A DNA stretch of 64,000 nt from Providencia manganoxydans (GCF_016618195.1 NZ_CP067099.1:3286001-3350000), one strand, 5' to 3'. Shown: positions 35,232-44,382, numbered from the stretch's first letter. Made by a program: numbers and translations. Notes: generated by a model not told the origin, from the letters alone.

Positions 35232-36008
35232 ATGACACAGTTTACTGAATATAAACGCCCCTATCAGCAAGTCGGCCATGCTTTACGCCAAATGATCGCC
35301 AATATGAGCTACGCAATTGGTGACAAACTTCCACCAGAACGAGAAATTGCTGAAATGCTAGATGTTTCTCGAGCTGTTGTACGCGAAGCATTAATTATGT
35401 TGGAAATTGAAAATCTTATTGAGGTACGAAAAGGCTCAGGGGTTTATGTCATCGCACTGCCTCAATGCAAGGGAACAGCTGATGAGGAGGATAGAGCCGA
35501 TGATTCGGCATTGAACGCCGCAGGACCTTTTGAATTACTTCAAGCGAGACAGCTATTAGAAAGTAATATTGCAGAGTTTGCAGCAACACAGGTTACACCC
35601 GTAGATATTGCGAATATGAGAAAAGCACTGCAAAGAGAAAAAAATGAGCTAAAAACGGGAGAAGATGAAACGGGTGATCGTGAGTTTCACCTCGCTATAG
35701 CACAAGCAACACACAACAGTATGTTAGTCGAACTTCTGAAGCAATCATGGGAATGGCGCGAAAACAACCCTATGTGGCTTAAATTGCATTCGCGGATCAT
35801 CGATAAAGACTACAGAAAAGAGTGGATGTCGGATCATGAAGTCATTCTAGCGGCAATGATTAAAAAGGATCCCGTTGCTGCAAAATCAGCAATGTGGCAA
35901 CACCTTGAAAACGTGAAACAGAGATTGTTAGAACTTTCTGATGTCGACGATCCTAATTTTGATGGATATCTATTTAACTCTTATCCTGTTGACTTTATTC
36001 GTAACTAA
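35232..36008 (+). CDS. uxuR: GntR-family hexuronate regulator UxuR
   Basis: A FadR-subfamily GntR repressor of 258 aa. The winged helix reads LPPEREIAEMLDVSRAVVRE, and the C-terminal sensor domain starts GPFELLQARQLLESNIAEFA and includes FHLAIAQATHNSMLVELLKQ. The end DPNFDGYLFNSYP resembles E. coli UxuR more than ExuR. The ATG at 35232 aligns best with UxuR; ATG 35220 is an alternative. Predicted to release its TTGG..CCAA sites when fructuronate is present. Confidence 0.88.
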   Translation: MTQFTEYKRPYQQVGHALRQMIANMSYAIGDKLPPEREIAEMLDVSRAVVREALIMLEIENLIEVRKGSGVYVIALPQCKGTADEEDRADDSALNAAGPFELLQARQLLESNIAEFAATQVTPVDIANMRKALQREKNELKTGEDETGDREFHLAIAQATHNSMLVELLKQSWEWRENNPMWLKLHSRIIDKDYRKEWMSDHEVILAAMIKKDPVAAKSAMWQHLENVKQRLLELSDVDDPNFDGYLFNSYPVDFIRN

Positions 36009-36050
36009 ATGGAAAAATCGCGATCGGATTAATCTATTTCAAATAGATAT

Positions 36051-36081
36051 AAGGGGTAAACCATTTGGCTTCCCCTTTTTT
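36051..36081 (+). terminator. Terminator after uxuR
   Basis: AAGGGG - 15 nt - CCCCTT running into T6; between converging uxuR and the outer-membrane protein gene. Confidence 0.75.
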
Positions 36082-36110
36082 ACGACATAACCAATGAATC
36101 AGACTAAAAC

Positions 36111-36797
36111 TTAAAACAAATATCTCACCCCGAGCACTAGCTCTTGTGATTTAAGATGTGCTTTCATTTGCTCATCTTGCAACCCTCTCGCATTACCAAA
36201 TCGATTCATACCACTCTCAATCTTACCTAAATCGACATAGCGGTAACCTAAATCAAAATTCAGTTTATCAATAGGCTCATAACTGACACCTGCACCAAGA
36301 GAGTACGCCAAATTAGTATCAGTATTGCTTGCATATTGGCGAGAGCGATTTCCTTGCCATCCTGATGATTTCACTTTTGCAATACCAATACCTACAGTAC
36401 CATAAACGGAAATACCTTGGTAAATTTCATAATCGCGATAAGCATTTAACATCAGGCGCTGTGCTTCCGTTTTGTGATGATTAAAGCTGGTTGGAAAAGC
36501 TGTTGAACCACTAGTATATTCTGCTTTCTTATTAAAAGTATATTCAGCCTCAGTTCGCCATCCGTTACCATACTGATAACCAGCCGCAAGGGATGCATTA
36601 TAGAAATCATCCTTATCATCACCTGAGACAAATTGGCCAATACCTGGGCGGCTACTGGTATCCATGCTATCTGCTTTTTGCCAAACTTTAGCAACGCGAG
36701 CAGAGCCATAATATCCTTCATTACTCGTTGATGCAGAAGCAGTTCCTAATGTAGCCAATAAGGCCAGTGACAGAGATGCAAGTTGTAATTTCTTCAT
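36111..36797 (-). CDS. Outer-membrane beta-barrel protein, eight-stranded type
   Basis: A 228-aa exported protein. A signal peptide (MKKLQLASLSLALLATLGTA, cleavage after SAS) is followed by alternating strands such as AGYQYGNGWRTEAEYTFNKK, LMLNAYRDYEIYQGISVYGT and AYSLGAGVSYEPIDKLNFDL. It ends LVLGVRYLF, with the terminal Phe of barrel proteins. This is the opacity/OmpX-like family used in adhesion or surface protection; the ligand is unknown. The second ATG of the pair is taken as start because of spacing to GGGA. Confidence 0.75.
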   Translation of the reverse strand: MKKLQLASLSLALLATLGTASASTSNEGYYGSARVAKVWQKADSMDTSSRPGIGQFVSGDDKDDFYNASLAAGYQYGNGWRTEAEYTFNKKAEYTSGSTAFPTSFNHHKTEAQRLMLNAYRDYEIYQGISVYGTVGIGIAKVKSSGWQGNRSRQYASNTDTNLAYSLGAGVSYEPIDKLNFDLGYRYVDLGKIESGMNRFGNARGLQDEQMKAHLKSQELVLGVRYLF

Positions 36798-36833
36798 CAT
36801 ATAATCCCATTTAGTTATAGTAACGAAACGCAA

Positions 36834-37140
36834 TTATTTGACTTAAAGCAAATTAAAGAAAGTACTTATTTTTGAATGATTCGTTCATTTTTATTGAATA
36901 AGTAGAACTAAAACTCTAGGTAAAAAGGGCAAACAAACCAAAAATTCGAGTAAATGCAGAATATAAACAACTAAGATAAATCTGAATTTATTTTATGTTC
37001 AATAAACAACCCAAATCGAATAGCATTCCCCCACTTTTATATTTTGTTAACTAGAAACATTTTAATTTGTCATGATAGCACTCGACAGCCTATATTTTTG
37101 TGGCACAATTCGTTGTAATAACGGACTAATCGAGAAATAT
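36834..37140. other. AT-rich promoter gap
   Basis: 307 bp between the divergent outer-membrane protein gene and the membrane protein gene at 37141. Very AT-rich; it must hold both promoters. No operator or repeat was identified. Confidence 0.4.
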
Positions 37141-37896
37141 ATGAGTAAATTCAATCTTTATGTTTGGGTGGGCTTAGTACTTAATACCGCCCTACTCGGA
37201 ACATTATTGTATATGATACAAACGGGCGAATTAATTATTGATGGCTCTAATGGCGCACAAAATGCGCAACTGATGAAGGTGCTAATGATTATCGCCTGCG
37301 TGAGTTTCCCTATTCAGTTGATCAGCATGATGATCATGAGCTATAAACCAAGGGTCGCGATTGCTGTCGCGTTAATGAGTAGCTTGGCATTAATGCCTAT
37401 CACGATCGTCTTTTTATGCGGAATGATTTTTTCTGCAATTCGCTGGCGTTTCCATCAACTTGAAACCTTTGATCCCACTATCAATGTCGATTTCGAAACC
37501 AAATTAACCTTTAATAATCGCCATAACAGTATCAGAGCGATTGCTCTTGGCTTAATCAGCGTGATATTTATCGTGTTGAGTCAAAGCTTGGGAATGTTTT
37601 TATTAGTGTTGGCGATCATTTTATTTGTTTTAGGAAAACGCATTAATGGTACTCCTTATTTAGCCATCAAAGGAGAACATGTTTATATCAGGCCAAGTCT
37701 GTTTGCTTTTTGCTATCGCATCCCATTAAAAGATGTGACGTATTTAAGAAATGAAAAAAATAATGTGCTATTCCAAGCAAGAATTGAAAACGCGCCAGTA
37801 AATCAGCAGCTGATCCCCCTCTCAATATCACTACAGAATTTAGCTGAAGAGGATAAAACTAAACTAGCCGCTGTACTAGAAAGAGTCCCTCATTAA
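37141..37896 (+). CDS. Membrane protein of unknown function
   Basis: 251 aa, reading MSKFNLYVWVGLVLNTALLG. Hydrophobic segments lie near 7-26, 47-66, 76-101 and two close together at 138-173, followed by a soluble C-terminal domain (residues 175-251) with alternating strands such as HVYIRPSLFAFCYRIPLKDV, which could be PH-like. I do not recognise the family. ATG 37141 is preferred over an upstream start because the protein then begins at the first helix. Confidence 0.7.
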   Translation: MSKFNLYVWVGLVLNTALLGTLLYMIQTGELIIDGSNGAQNAQLMKVLMIIACVSFPIQLISMMIMSYKPRVAIAVALMSSLALMPITIVFLCGMIFSAIRWRFHQLETFDPTINVDFETKLTFNNRHNSIRAIALGLISVIFIVLSQSLGMFLLVLAIILFVLGKRINGTPYLAIKGEHVYIRPSLFAFCYRIPLKDVTYLRNEKNNVLFQARIENAPVNQQLIPLSISLQNLAEEDKTKLAAVLERVPH

Positions 37897-37904
37897 GATA
37901 AAAA

Positions 37905-37928
37905 GCCAGTATGGCCTATCATACTGGC
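37905..37928. terminator. Two-way terminator before aroG end
   Basis: GCCAGTATG - 6 nt - CATACTGGC between converging genes, with T4 on the leftward side. Confidence 0.75.
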
Positions 37929-37944
37929 TTCACTCAAATACCCG

Positions 37945-39000
37945 TTATTTTTGACGACGAGCAATCACGGCATCAGATAACTGACGCAATACTTTTTCGG
38001 TGTCGTCCCAACCAATGCATGCATCAGTCACACTCTTTCCGTACACCAAAGGCTCACCAGATTCTAAACTTTGATTGCCCTCAACAAGATGACTTTCAAT
38101 CATCACTCCTGTGATAGAACGATCACCTTGGCGTAACTGCTCACTCACATCATCTGCAACGATCATTTGCTTTTCAAACTTTTTGCTGCTATTTGCGTGG
38201 CTGAAATCGATCATAATACTTGGAGTCAGCCCTGCATTTACTAAGCCTTCACGCACCGCTTTAACATGTTCGGCACTGTAGTTTGGTTCCTTACCACCAC
38301 GTAAAATAATGTGACAATCAGGGTTACCGCCAGTATTCACTATTGCGGAATGCCCCCATTTAGTCACCGATAAAAAACAGTGTGGCGAACGAGCTGAATT
38401 AATTGCATCGATTGCAATCTTGATGGTGCCATCCGTACCATTTTTGAAGCCAACAGGGCAAGATAAACCTGATGCTAGCTCACGGTGAACCTGAGATTCT
38501 GTGGTACGCGCCCCTATCGCTCCCCAACTCATTAAATCGGCAACATATTGAGGGCTGATCATATCAAGGAATTCACCTGCTGTTGGCAAACCTTGATCAT
38601 TGATGGTCACGAGTAGCTCACGAGCAATACGTAAACCATCATTGATATTGAAACTATTATCCATATGCGGATCGTTAATTAACCCTTTCCAACCGACTGT
38701 GGTACGTGGTTTTTCAAAATAAACACGCATCACAATTTCAAGTGAACCTTTTAGCTCTTCACGCAGTTTATTTAGGCGCTGAGCATATTCTAATGCCGCT
38801 TTAGTATCATGGATAGAACAGGGGCCAATTACCACCACTAGGCGATCATCTTCACCTGACAAGATATTGTGGATGGCAAGACGTGCTTCATGAACGGTAA
38901 ACGCCGCTTTGTCTGTCGCAGGAAATTTTTCTAATAATGCGATAGGTGGCAATAATTCTTTTATTTGTTTAATTCTGACGTCATCGTTCTGATAGTTCAT
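37945..39000 (-). CDS. aroG: 3-deoxy-7-phosphoheptulonate synthase AroG (Phe-sensitive type)
   Basis: First step of aromatic amino-acid synthesis: condenses phosphoenolpyruvate with erythrose 4-phosphate. 351 aa, class I DAHP synthase. Conserved segments are VVIGPCSIHDTKAALEYA, FEKPRTTVGWKGLINDPHMD, GARTTESQVHRELASGLSCP and IMIDFSHANSSK. Length and sequence fit AroG, which phenylalanine inhibits. Gene order gpmA-aroG-nadA is the enterobacterial one. Confidence 0.94.
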   Translation of the reverse strand: MNYQNDDVRIKQIKELLPPIALLEKFPATDKAAFTVHEARLAIHNILSGEDDRLVVVIGPCSIHDTKAALEYAQRLNKLREELKGSLEIVMRVYFEKPRTTVGWKGLINDPHMDNSFNINDGLRIARELLVTINDQGLPTAGEFLDMISPQYVADLMSWGAIGARTTESQVHRELASGLSCPVGFKNGTDGTIKIAIDAINSARSPHCFLSVTKWGHSAIVNTGGNPDCHIILRGGKEPNYSAEHVKAVREGLVNAGLTPSIMIDFSHANSSKKFEKQMIVADDVSEQLRQGDRSITGVMIESHLVEGNQSLESGEPLVYGKSVTDACIGWDDTEKVLRQLSDAVIARRQK

Positions 39001-39362
39001 ACTCTTTTAATCCAGTGGTTATTTTGTTTTCTATATTGATGATTTACATACCTTATAAACAGCCGATGGTAAGCACTTACATTGAAGTGAAGAGCGAGTT
39101 GAAATGATCTTCTTACCACTGACAATACTGCGATTTGAAAGACAGCAGGTATCGAAATTTTAATCTAACCGTTCAGCTCTCTTCTGTAAACAGCTAAACG
39201 AGCTAGTAAATTATCACTTTTAGGCGCTAGAATTATAAAATGAGGCTAAAGGCGATTAAGCTGCGCAATAGCCCCATATTAGAGAGAAATTTCAGAGTAA
39301 AAATAAACAAAAATGGCAAAACTACGACAATGTTACTTTCACCATTTTATGATTAATTTTTG
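39001..39362. other. aroG promoter gap
   Basis: 362 bp between aroG and pnuC, which point the same way. The aroG promoter is expected here. A TGTAAACAGCTAAACG stretch near 39185 recalls a TyrR half-site, but the second half does not fit. No other feature was seen. Confidence 0.35.
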
Positions 39363-40088
39363 TCACAACGCACTCGATAGTGGTGAAGAGCCGTTTTGTT
39401 TGGCTGATTTGATCCATAATCTTGAGCCATTTAATGCAATACCCAGCAAAATTAAATATTCTAACGACATGGCATAGACCCCCTGCTTATAGAACACCAC
39501 AATGCTAATGACATTAATCACGACCCATAGCAGCCAATTTTCAACGTATTTTCTTGTCATTAAAATCATCGCCACAACTGACAACACCGTCATAGTGGAA
39601 TCCCAGAAAGGAAATGCATCTGGTTCCAACACTGGCATTTGTAAATTGGCGCCAAACAGATTTAACACTTCAACTGCCCATGCCGCTAACACACCAAATA
39701 CCATATCAATATTGAAAGTTAAGTAAGTAATGACTAACACAGAAATAACTAACGTGATTGCCGCTTTTGGAAAACTTAACCAGCGGATCTTCAATTCAGT
39801 CTGTTGACTGCTATCAACGCGACTCCATGCATACCAACCATAAATGTTGGCAATAAAGAAGAACACTTGCAAAAGTAAGTTAGCATATAACTGAATTTGG
39901 AAAAAAATCACCCCAAATAAAGTGACGTTGATTAAACCAAACAAATAGTTAATCGTTTTTTCAAAACTCGCGAGTAAAATACACAGTAAACCAGCTACCG
40001 TGCCAACGGCTTCTATGTATGACAGCTCATAAATACTATTCCACAAAGGAATATTCACTAAAATATTACTTGTGCTAAAGAAATCCAT
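39363..40088 (-). CDS. pnuC: Nicotinamide riboside transporter PnuC
   Basis: Inner-membrane NR importer of 241 aa with seven hydrophobic segments. Conserved features are ANIYGWYAWSRV and EPDAFPFWDSTMTVLSVVAM, which hold the substrate Trp and Asp residues of PnuC. It lies 67 bp after nadA and is probably in one operon with it, so NAD precursors are made and taken up under common control. Confidence 0.93.
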   Translation of the reverse strand: MDFFSTSNILVNIPLWNSIYELSYIEAVGTVAGLLCILLASFEKTINYLFGLINVTLFGVIFFQIQLYANLLLQVFFFIANIYGWYAWSRVDSSQQTELKIRWLSFPKAAITLVISVLVITYLTFNIDMVFGVLAAWAVEVLNLFGANLQMPVLEPDAFPFWDSTMTVLSVVAMILMTRKYVENWLLWVVINVISIVVFYKQGVYAMSLEYLILLGIALNGSRLWIKSAKQNGSSPLSSAL

Positions 40089-40155
40089 CCCAAGATCCTT
40101 ATTTAATCATGTGTGATACATCGTATATTGATACTGATCTACAACCAACCTTCTT

Positions 40156-41196
40156 CTATTTTAGACTCTCTGCAAAATCTAGCATTCTATTTAATGGTTG
40201 CATTGCTTTTTCACGTAACGTTTCACTCACATGAATTTGGTGCTGTTCACCATGGCTTTCTAGCGCCTGTGCGATAGCTTGTAGGCCATTCATTGCCATC
40301 CAAGGGCAATGAGCACATGTACGGCAAGTTGCACCTTCACCCGCAGTAGGTGCGATATATAATGATTTATCAGGACATGCCTGCTGCATTTTATAAAAGA
40401 TACCTTTATCAGTCGCAACGATCATCGATGGGTTAGGTAAAGTCTGCGCGGCTTTAATTAATTGACTGGTTGAACCAACTGCATCAGCAAGGTCAACAAT
40501 AGCTTGAGGAGATTCAGGATGAACAAGAATAGCCGCTTCCGGATATAATGCCTTCATTTTCATCAAAGATTGCGTTTTAAACTCATCATGAACAATACAG
40601 GCTCCCTGCCAACATAAAATATCGGCACCTGTTTTTTGCTGTACATAACGGCCTAGATGACGATCTGGCGCCCAAATAATTTTCTCACCTAAACTGTCTA
40701 AATGGTCAATCAGCTCAACAGCAATACTTGAGGTCACTACCCAATCTGCACGTGCTTTAACTGCCGCAGAGGTGTTTGCATACACCACAACAGTACGGTC
40801 GGGGTGTTGATCACAAAAGCGAATAAAATCCTCTTCTGGACAACCTAAATCAAGTGAACACTCTGCTGCTAAAGTTGGCATTAATACATTTTTTTCTGGA
40901 CTGAGAATTTTAGCTGTTTCTCCCATAAAACGTACTCCCGCAACCAATAGCGTCGAAGCGGGATGTCGAGCGCCAAAACGCGCCATTTCCAATGAATCTG
41001 CGACACACCCCCCAGTTTCTTCTGCCAATGCTTGTATTTCAGGATCAGTGTAATAATGTGCCACGATCACTGCATTTTTTTCGGCCAATAATGATTTGAT
41101 GCGCTCACGGTAAAACGTTTTTTCATCAGAGCTTAATAACGCAGGTTTAGGGGGGAATGGATAAACTGACTGGTTAAAATCAATAAACTCACTCAT
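40156..41196 (-). CDS. nadA: Quinolinate synthase NadA
   Basis: Condenses iminoaspartate and dihydroxyacetone phosphate to quinolinate, the NAD precursor. 346 aa with a [4Fe-4S] cluster. Cysteine segments are [14 protein letters not shown] and [35 protein letters not shown] near residue 45 is the substrate site. Start ATG 41196 gives [16 protein letters not shown]; a longer frame to 41223 is unlikely. Confidence 0.96.
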   Translation of the reverse strand: MSEFIDFNQSVYPFPPKPALLSSDEKTFYRERIKSLLAEKNAVIVAHYYTDPEIQALAEETGGCVADSLEMARFGARHPASTLLVAGVRFMGETAKILSPEKNVLMPTLAAECSLDLGCPEEDFIRFCDQHPDRTVVVYANTSAAVKARADWVVTSSIAVELIDHLDSLGEKIIWAPDRHLGRYVQQKTGADILCWQGACIVHDEFKTQSLMKMKALYPEAAILVHPESPQAIVDLADAVGSTSQLIKAAQTLPNPSMIVATDKGIFYKMQQACPDKSLYIAPTAGEGATCRTCAHCPWMAMNGLQAIAQALESHGEQHQIHVSETLREKAMQPLNRMLDFAESLK

Positions 41197-41269
41197 AATT
41201 AGCCTCTGTTTAGCATAATGCAATTTTACCGCAAAAATTACGTGTAAAATGACTCAATAACCGGTTTTT

Positions 41270-41287
41270 TGTTTTATATACTAAACA
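41270..41287. promoter_or_regulatory. NadR operator upstream of nadA
   Basis: TGTTTTATATACTAAACA is a near-perfect match to the enterobacterial NadR box TGTTTA-N6-TAAACA. It lies 74 bp before the nadA start. NadR represses nadA-pnuC when NAD is plentiful. Confidence 0.85.
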
Positions 41288-41439
41288 AGATACGCTAAAT
41301 TTCTAAGGATGTCTTCTCGATTTTTGTTTAATTGTCTACTTTGCGACTTAAATACTAAGAATAATAATTATTGTGTTTCTTCGCATTTTTCTCACTTTAC
41401 AGGTATCTTAGCCATACTCATATATCTGATAGGTTAGTT

Positions 41440-42312
41440 ATGGAATCCCCCGCAGCTTTAATAAATAAAATAATTTCAATTTCTTTACTCGACCCTCGAA
41501 TTGAGGCCGTAATATTAACCGGCTCAAGAGGAAGAGAACGGCATATCGATCATTATTCTGATATTGATATTGAATTAATCGGTTTAGGTGTAACAGATCT
41601 TTTTCACGATCAGCGATGGATCAATCAATTCGGTCATCCCCTTGTTGCCTTACATCTTATTAATGGCGGTATTGGTGAGCCTGAATCGCCAACCTGTTTG
41701 GTCATTTATGAGCAAGGAAGAAAAGTCGATTTCACCTTTGCGGAACCTTGTCGACTACAGAAAATGCAACAATATGGGCTTGATGATACCTATGCACGGG
41801 GATACACCATTTTACTTGATAAAACAGGTATTACTGAAAAACTACCAAACGGTTTTATACTGCCCTCTTTAAAACAACTCAGCGAACAGCAATTCACTTT
41901 TATTGCAAAAGAATTCTGGTATGAAGCACATCAAGTTGCAATTGCGTTATTACGTAATGAAATGTGGAGTGCTTGGTCAAGAGACGCAGATATGAAAAAA
42001 GCACTGCTGACCATGACAGAATGTTTAGTTTCAACTAAACAAGGCAAGCAGCAAGATGTCTGGTATAACGGAAAAAACTATCAAACATGGATGCCGGAAA
42101 CCATAACACAATCCATGGAAACCTTATTTGATTATCGTAATGCACAAACCGCAGCGACAGCCTTACATTCACTCATGACATGTTTTGATAAAGTAACCTC
42201 AGAACTAGCCCGACAGCTTAATTACCCTATCGATCCCTTAATGAATATTCGCATGCAAGAATTAGTGATTGGTTTGTTGCAAGATAGGGAACTATTGCCA
42301 GAAGGAATTTGA
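41440..42312 (+). CDS. Aminoglycoside 6-adenylyltransferase-like nucleotidyltransferase
   Basis: A 290-aa protein of the ANT(6)/streptomycin adenylyltransferase family. The nucleotidyltransferase motif GSRGRE with YSDIDIE lies near residues 29-50, and RKVDFTFAEP supplies the third acidic residue. The C-terminal helical part contains KEFWYEAHQVAIALLRNEMW and the typical end. It may adenylylate an aminoglycoside or another small molecule. The gene looks native (no flanking mobile elements) next to nadA, so resistance cannot be assumed. ATG 41440 has an AGG site; an upstream start is unlikely. Confidence 0.75.
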   Translation: MESPAALINKIISISLLDPRIEAVILTGSRGRERHIDHYSDIDIELIGLGVTDLFHDQRWINQFGHPLVALHLINGGIGEPESPTCLVIYEQGRKVDFTFAEPCRLQKMQQYGLDDTYARGYTILLDKTGITEKLPNGFILPSLKQLSEQQFTFIAKEFWYEAHQVAIALLRNEMWSAWSRDADMKKALLTMTECLVSTKQGKQQDVWYNGKNYQTWMPETITQSMETLFDYRNAQTAATALHSLMTCFDKVTSELARQLNYPIDPLMNIRMQELVIGLLQDRELLPEGI

Positions 42313-42352
42313 TAGACCTTCCATAGTAGCGAATTAACATAATATTAACAAT

Positions 42353-42393
42353 AAAAATCGCTCTGTTAAAATTAAATAGCAGAGCGATTTTTT
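42353..42393. terminator. Two-way terminator between converging genes
   Basis: AAAATCGCTCTG - 14 nt - CAGAGCGATTTT with A and T runs on its two sides. Confidence 0.9.
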
Positions 42394-42400
42394 ATAATGG

Positions 42401-43147
42401 CTATTTTTTCAGTTTCGCAAATTCGTCTTTAGCTTTTTGTAACTGCTTTTGGAATTCAGGGTTCGAGTGCAAGGTAGCTACCGCTGAAGAGGCGACAATA
42501 CGCGCCGCATCAACGTCACTTTGCCAATGGTAACCACAAATTACTCTACTTTGACCTAATTCATAACCACGTTTTAATATATTATCTTGATTTTCAGGGT
42601 TAATTTCTGCAAGTACTAATGCAGACGCCCAACCAATTGAAGTATGGCCCGATGGGTATGAACCATTTTTAGACAGTTTTTCCTGATCTTTAGTATTACA
42701 TGTTGCCACACCATAAAAAGCGAATGGGCGGATACGCATGTATTTTTCTTTTGCGGAACGAGTCGCCAAGTCACCTGCATCCTCAATCATATTCGTCAGC
42801 AGTTTATGAATTTCGGGAGCGTCTTTTTCAGTAATTGGATAACCAAATGCTTCAGAGAATGCATTAGCTACCCCTCCAGCAGCAAGATCAGCATCCGCAG
42901 CAGCTTGTTTACCTCTTTCTGTATTTCTGAGCATACGACCTTTTTCATACATCGCTTGGTCATTTAAAAATAAAATACTACCCACTTCTGGCGGTGGTGG
43001 TAGCAACGCCAAGCTGTCTATTGCTTGTGAGTTCTTTAAATAGTACAAGTCAGGTTTCGTTGTGACATCGTTTCCAGCGGGGATCGCTGCAAATGTACTA
43101 GTCGAAATAAATGCCCCTGCACATAAAACCGCAAGTAATTTTTTCAT
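42401..43147 (-). CDS. Class A acid phosphatase (PhoN/PhoC-like, periplasmic)
   Basis: A 248-aa nonspecific acid phosphatase of the PAP2 superfamily. A signal peptide ([20 protein letters not shown]) comes first. The signature K-x6-RP ([10 protein letters not shown]), PSGH ([12 protein letters not shown]) and SR-x5-H-x3-D ([15 protein letters not shown]) is complete. Such periplasmic enzymes release phosphate from many organic phosphates and are strongly made in Morganella and Providencia. Confidence 0.92.
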   Translation of the reverse strand: MKKLLAVLCAGAFISTSTFAAIPAGNDVTTKPDLYYLKNSQAIDSLALLPPPPEVGSILFLNDQAMYEKGRMLRNTERGKQAAADADLAAGGVANAFSEAFGYPITEKDAPEIHKLLTNMIEDAGDLATRSAKEKYMRIRPFAFYGVATCNTKDQEKLSKNGSYPSGHTSIGWASALVLAEINPENQDNILKRGYELGQSRVICGYHWQSDVDAARIVASSAVATLHSNPEFQKQLQKAKDEFAKLKK

Positions 43148-43531
43148 CCGTTAATCCTTTGTTATTTTTACCGCAGAATAAAATAACTTATATTTTACAA
43201 TGTGATCGGTTATTAATGCTTTATTTAGACTAGTCTAAATAAGTATTCAATTCCTTGAGTCAGCTCTCAAAAACAAGGGGGAAATACGTGAATTATCCGT
43301 TTATAGAACGGTTTTTTTGAGTGGCTAAAGGGATGCGGTGAATAGTGATTAATTAGTATAAAAGAAGGATTAGGGTTGGATTAAAAACATCATTCGTGCA
43401 CACGGGTCGTTGCGCAAGCGCAACGCTGTCTCGCTCCACTCGGCTCGAACCTGAACGCAGCTTCTCACCCGCACTCTATGTGCACTATGCAAGGATCTTT
43501 TTTGGAGTTAAGGGAAGTGAATTACTTTAGA
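43148..43531. other. Gap with stacked inverted repeats between phosphatase and tRNA genes
   Basis: GTTGCGC - AA - GCGCAAC at 43409-43424 is a tight hairpin. Around it, GTGCACACGGGT at about 43396 pairs partly with ACCCG...TGTGCAC near 43465-43485. The leftward tRNA-Lys transcript would run into this region, so it may be its terminator, with a T run near 43498-43503 on the plus strand only. The rest is AT-rich promoter DNA of the phosphatase gene. Confidence 0.4.
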
Positions 43532-43607
43532 TGGTGGGTCGTGCAGGATTCGAACCTGCGACCAATTGATTAAAAGTCAACTGCTCTACCGACTGAGCTA
43601 ACGACCC
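43532..43607 (-). tRNA. tRNA-Lys (UUU), copy 1
   Basis: 76 nt from GGGTCGTTAGCTC to CCA. Acceptor GGGTCGT pairs with ACGACCC, the anticodon loop is CTTTTAA (anticodon UUU) and the T arm is GCAGG-TTCGAAT-CCTGC. CCA is encoded. Leftmost of three identical copies; in E. coli the lysT cluster also follows cpoB. Confidence 0.98.
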
Positions 43608-43637
43608 ATCTTAGAATTGTAATACTAAAAAACAGCT

Positions 43638-43738
43638 TGGCGTACATGCAGGATTTAAGCCTTTCGGACTTACCCTTACGGGTCGAACCTGCAACCATCT
43701 TATAAAACTCAATAATCTACCGATTGAGCTAACGACCC
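43638..43738 (-). pseudogene. Degenerate tRNA-Lys-like unit A with a T-loop insertion
   Basis: Keeps the tRNA-Lys 5' part (GGGTCGTTAGCTCAATCGGT) and the T stem GCAGG/CCTGC, but the acceptor 3' side is ATGTACG instead of ACGACCC, and the anticodon stem no longer pairs. The T loop holds about 28 extra nt that can form two hairpins (ACCC-GTAA-GGGT and AAGTCC-GAAA-GGCTT). Not a working tRNA. Confidence 0.8.
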
Positions 43739-43767
43739 ATCTGATATAACTGATTTTATGTTTTAGA

Positions 43768-43843
43768 TGGTGGGTCGTGCAGGATTCGAACCTGCGACCA
43801 ATTGATTAAAAGTCAACTGCTCTACCGACTGAGCTAACGACCC
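43768..43843 (-). tRNA. tRNA-Lys (UUU), copy 2
   Basis: Identical to copy 1 over 76 nt including CCA. Confidence 0.98.
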
Positions 43844-43872
43844 ATCTTAAAATTTTAAAGCTAAAAACGGCT

Positions 43873-43972
43873 TGGTGTACATGCAGGATTTAAGCCCTTC
43901 GGACTTACCCTTACAGGTCGAACCTGCACCATCTTGTAAAACTCAATAATCTACCAACCGAGCTAATGCCCC
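43873..43972 (-). pseudogene. Degenerate tRNA-Lys-like unit B
   Basis: Same design as unit A, about 100 nt, with GGGGCATTAGCTC at the 5' side and the same inserted T-loop hairpin. More diverged in the D arm and acceptor. Confidence 0.75.
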
Positions 43973-44001
43973 ATCTGGCATAACTGATTTTGTGTTTTAG
44001 A

Positions 44002-44077
44002 TGGTGGGTCGTGCAGGATTCGAACCTGCGACCAATTGATTAAAAGTCAACTGCTCTACCGACTGAGCTAACGACCC
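44002..44077 (-). tRNA. tRNA-Lys (UUU), copy 3
   Basis: Identical to copies 1 and 2. First of the array in the direction of transcription apart from unit C. Confidence 0.98.
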
Positions 44078-44106
44078 ATCTTAAAATTTTAAAGCTAAAA
44101 ACGGCT

Positions 44107-44207
44107 TGGTGTACATGCAGGATTTAAGTCCTTCGGACTTACCCTTACGGGTCGAACCTGCAACCATCTTGTAAAACTCAATAATCTACCGAATGAGCTA
44201 ACGACCC
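44107..44207 (-). pseudogene. Degenerate tRNA-Lys-like unit C
   Basis: Same design as units A and B. It is the most upstream unit in the leftward reading direction. The repeat period of unit plus tRNA is 234-236 bp. Confidence 0.75.
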
Positions 44208-44382
44208 ATCCTAAAATTTTAAAGCTAACAACACGTCTTAAAATTAAAACTTACTTCTTAATTTGTTTACACGATAAATAAAACATTCAATTCACGCGTC
44301 AACGGCGGCTTATAATACTGATTTCTGACGATGGTGCAATGATTTTTTTGAAAAAAACGACTGAATGCACACTAATCATACG

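Noticed and set aside
39180..39200. TyrR box before aroG
   Set aside because: Only one half resembles the TGTAAA-N6-TTTACA pattern.
43532..44207. Regular repeats resembling a CRISPR array
   Set aside because: The repeated units are tRNA-Lys genes and tRNA-like sequences of 76-101 nt; no cas genes are near. No CRISPR array was seen in the window.
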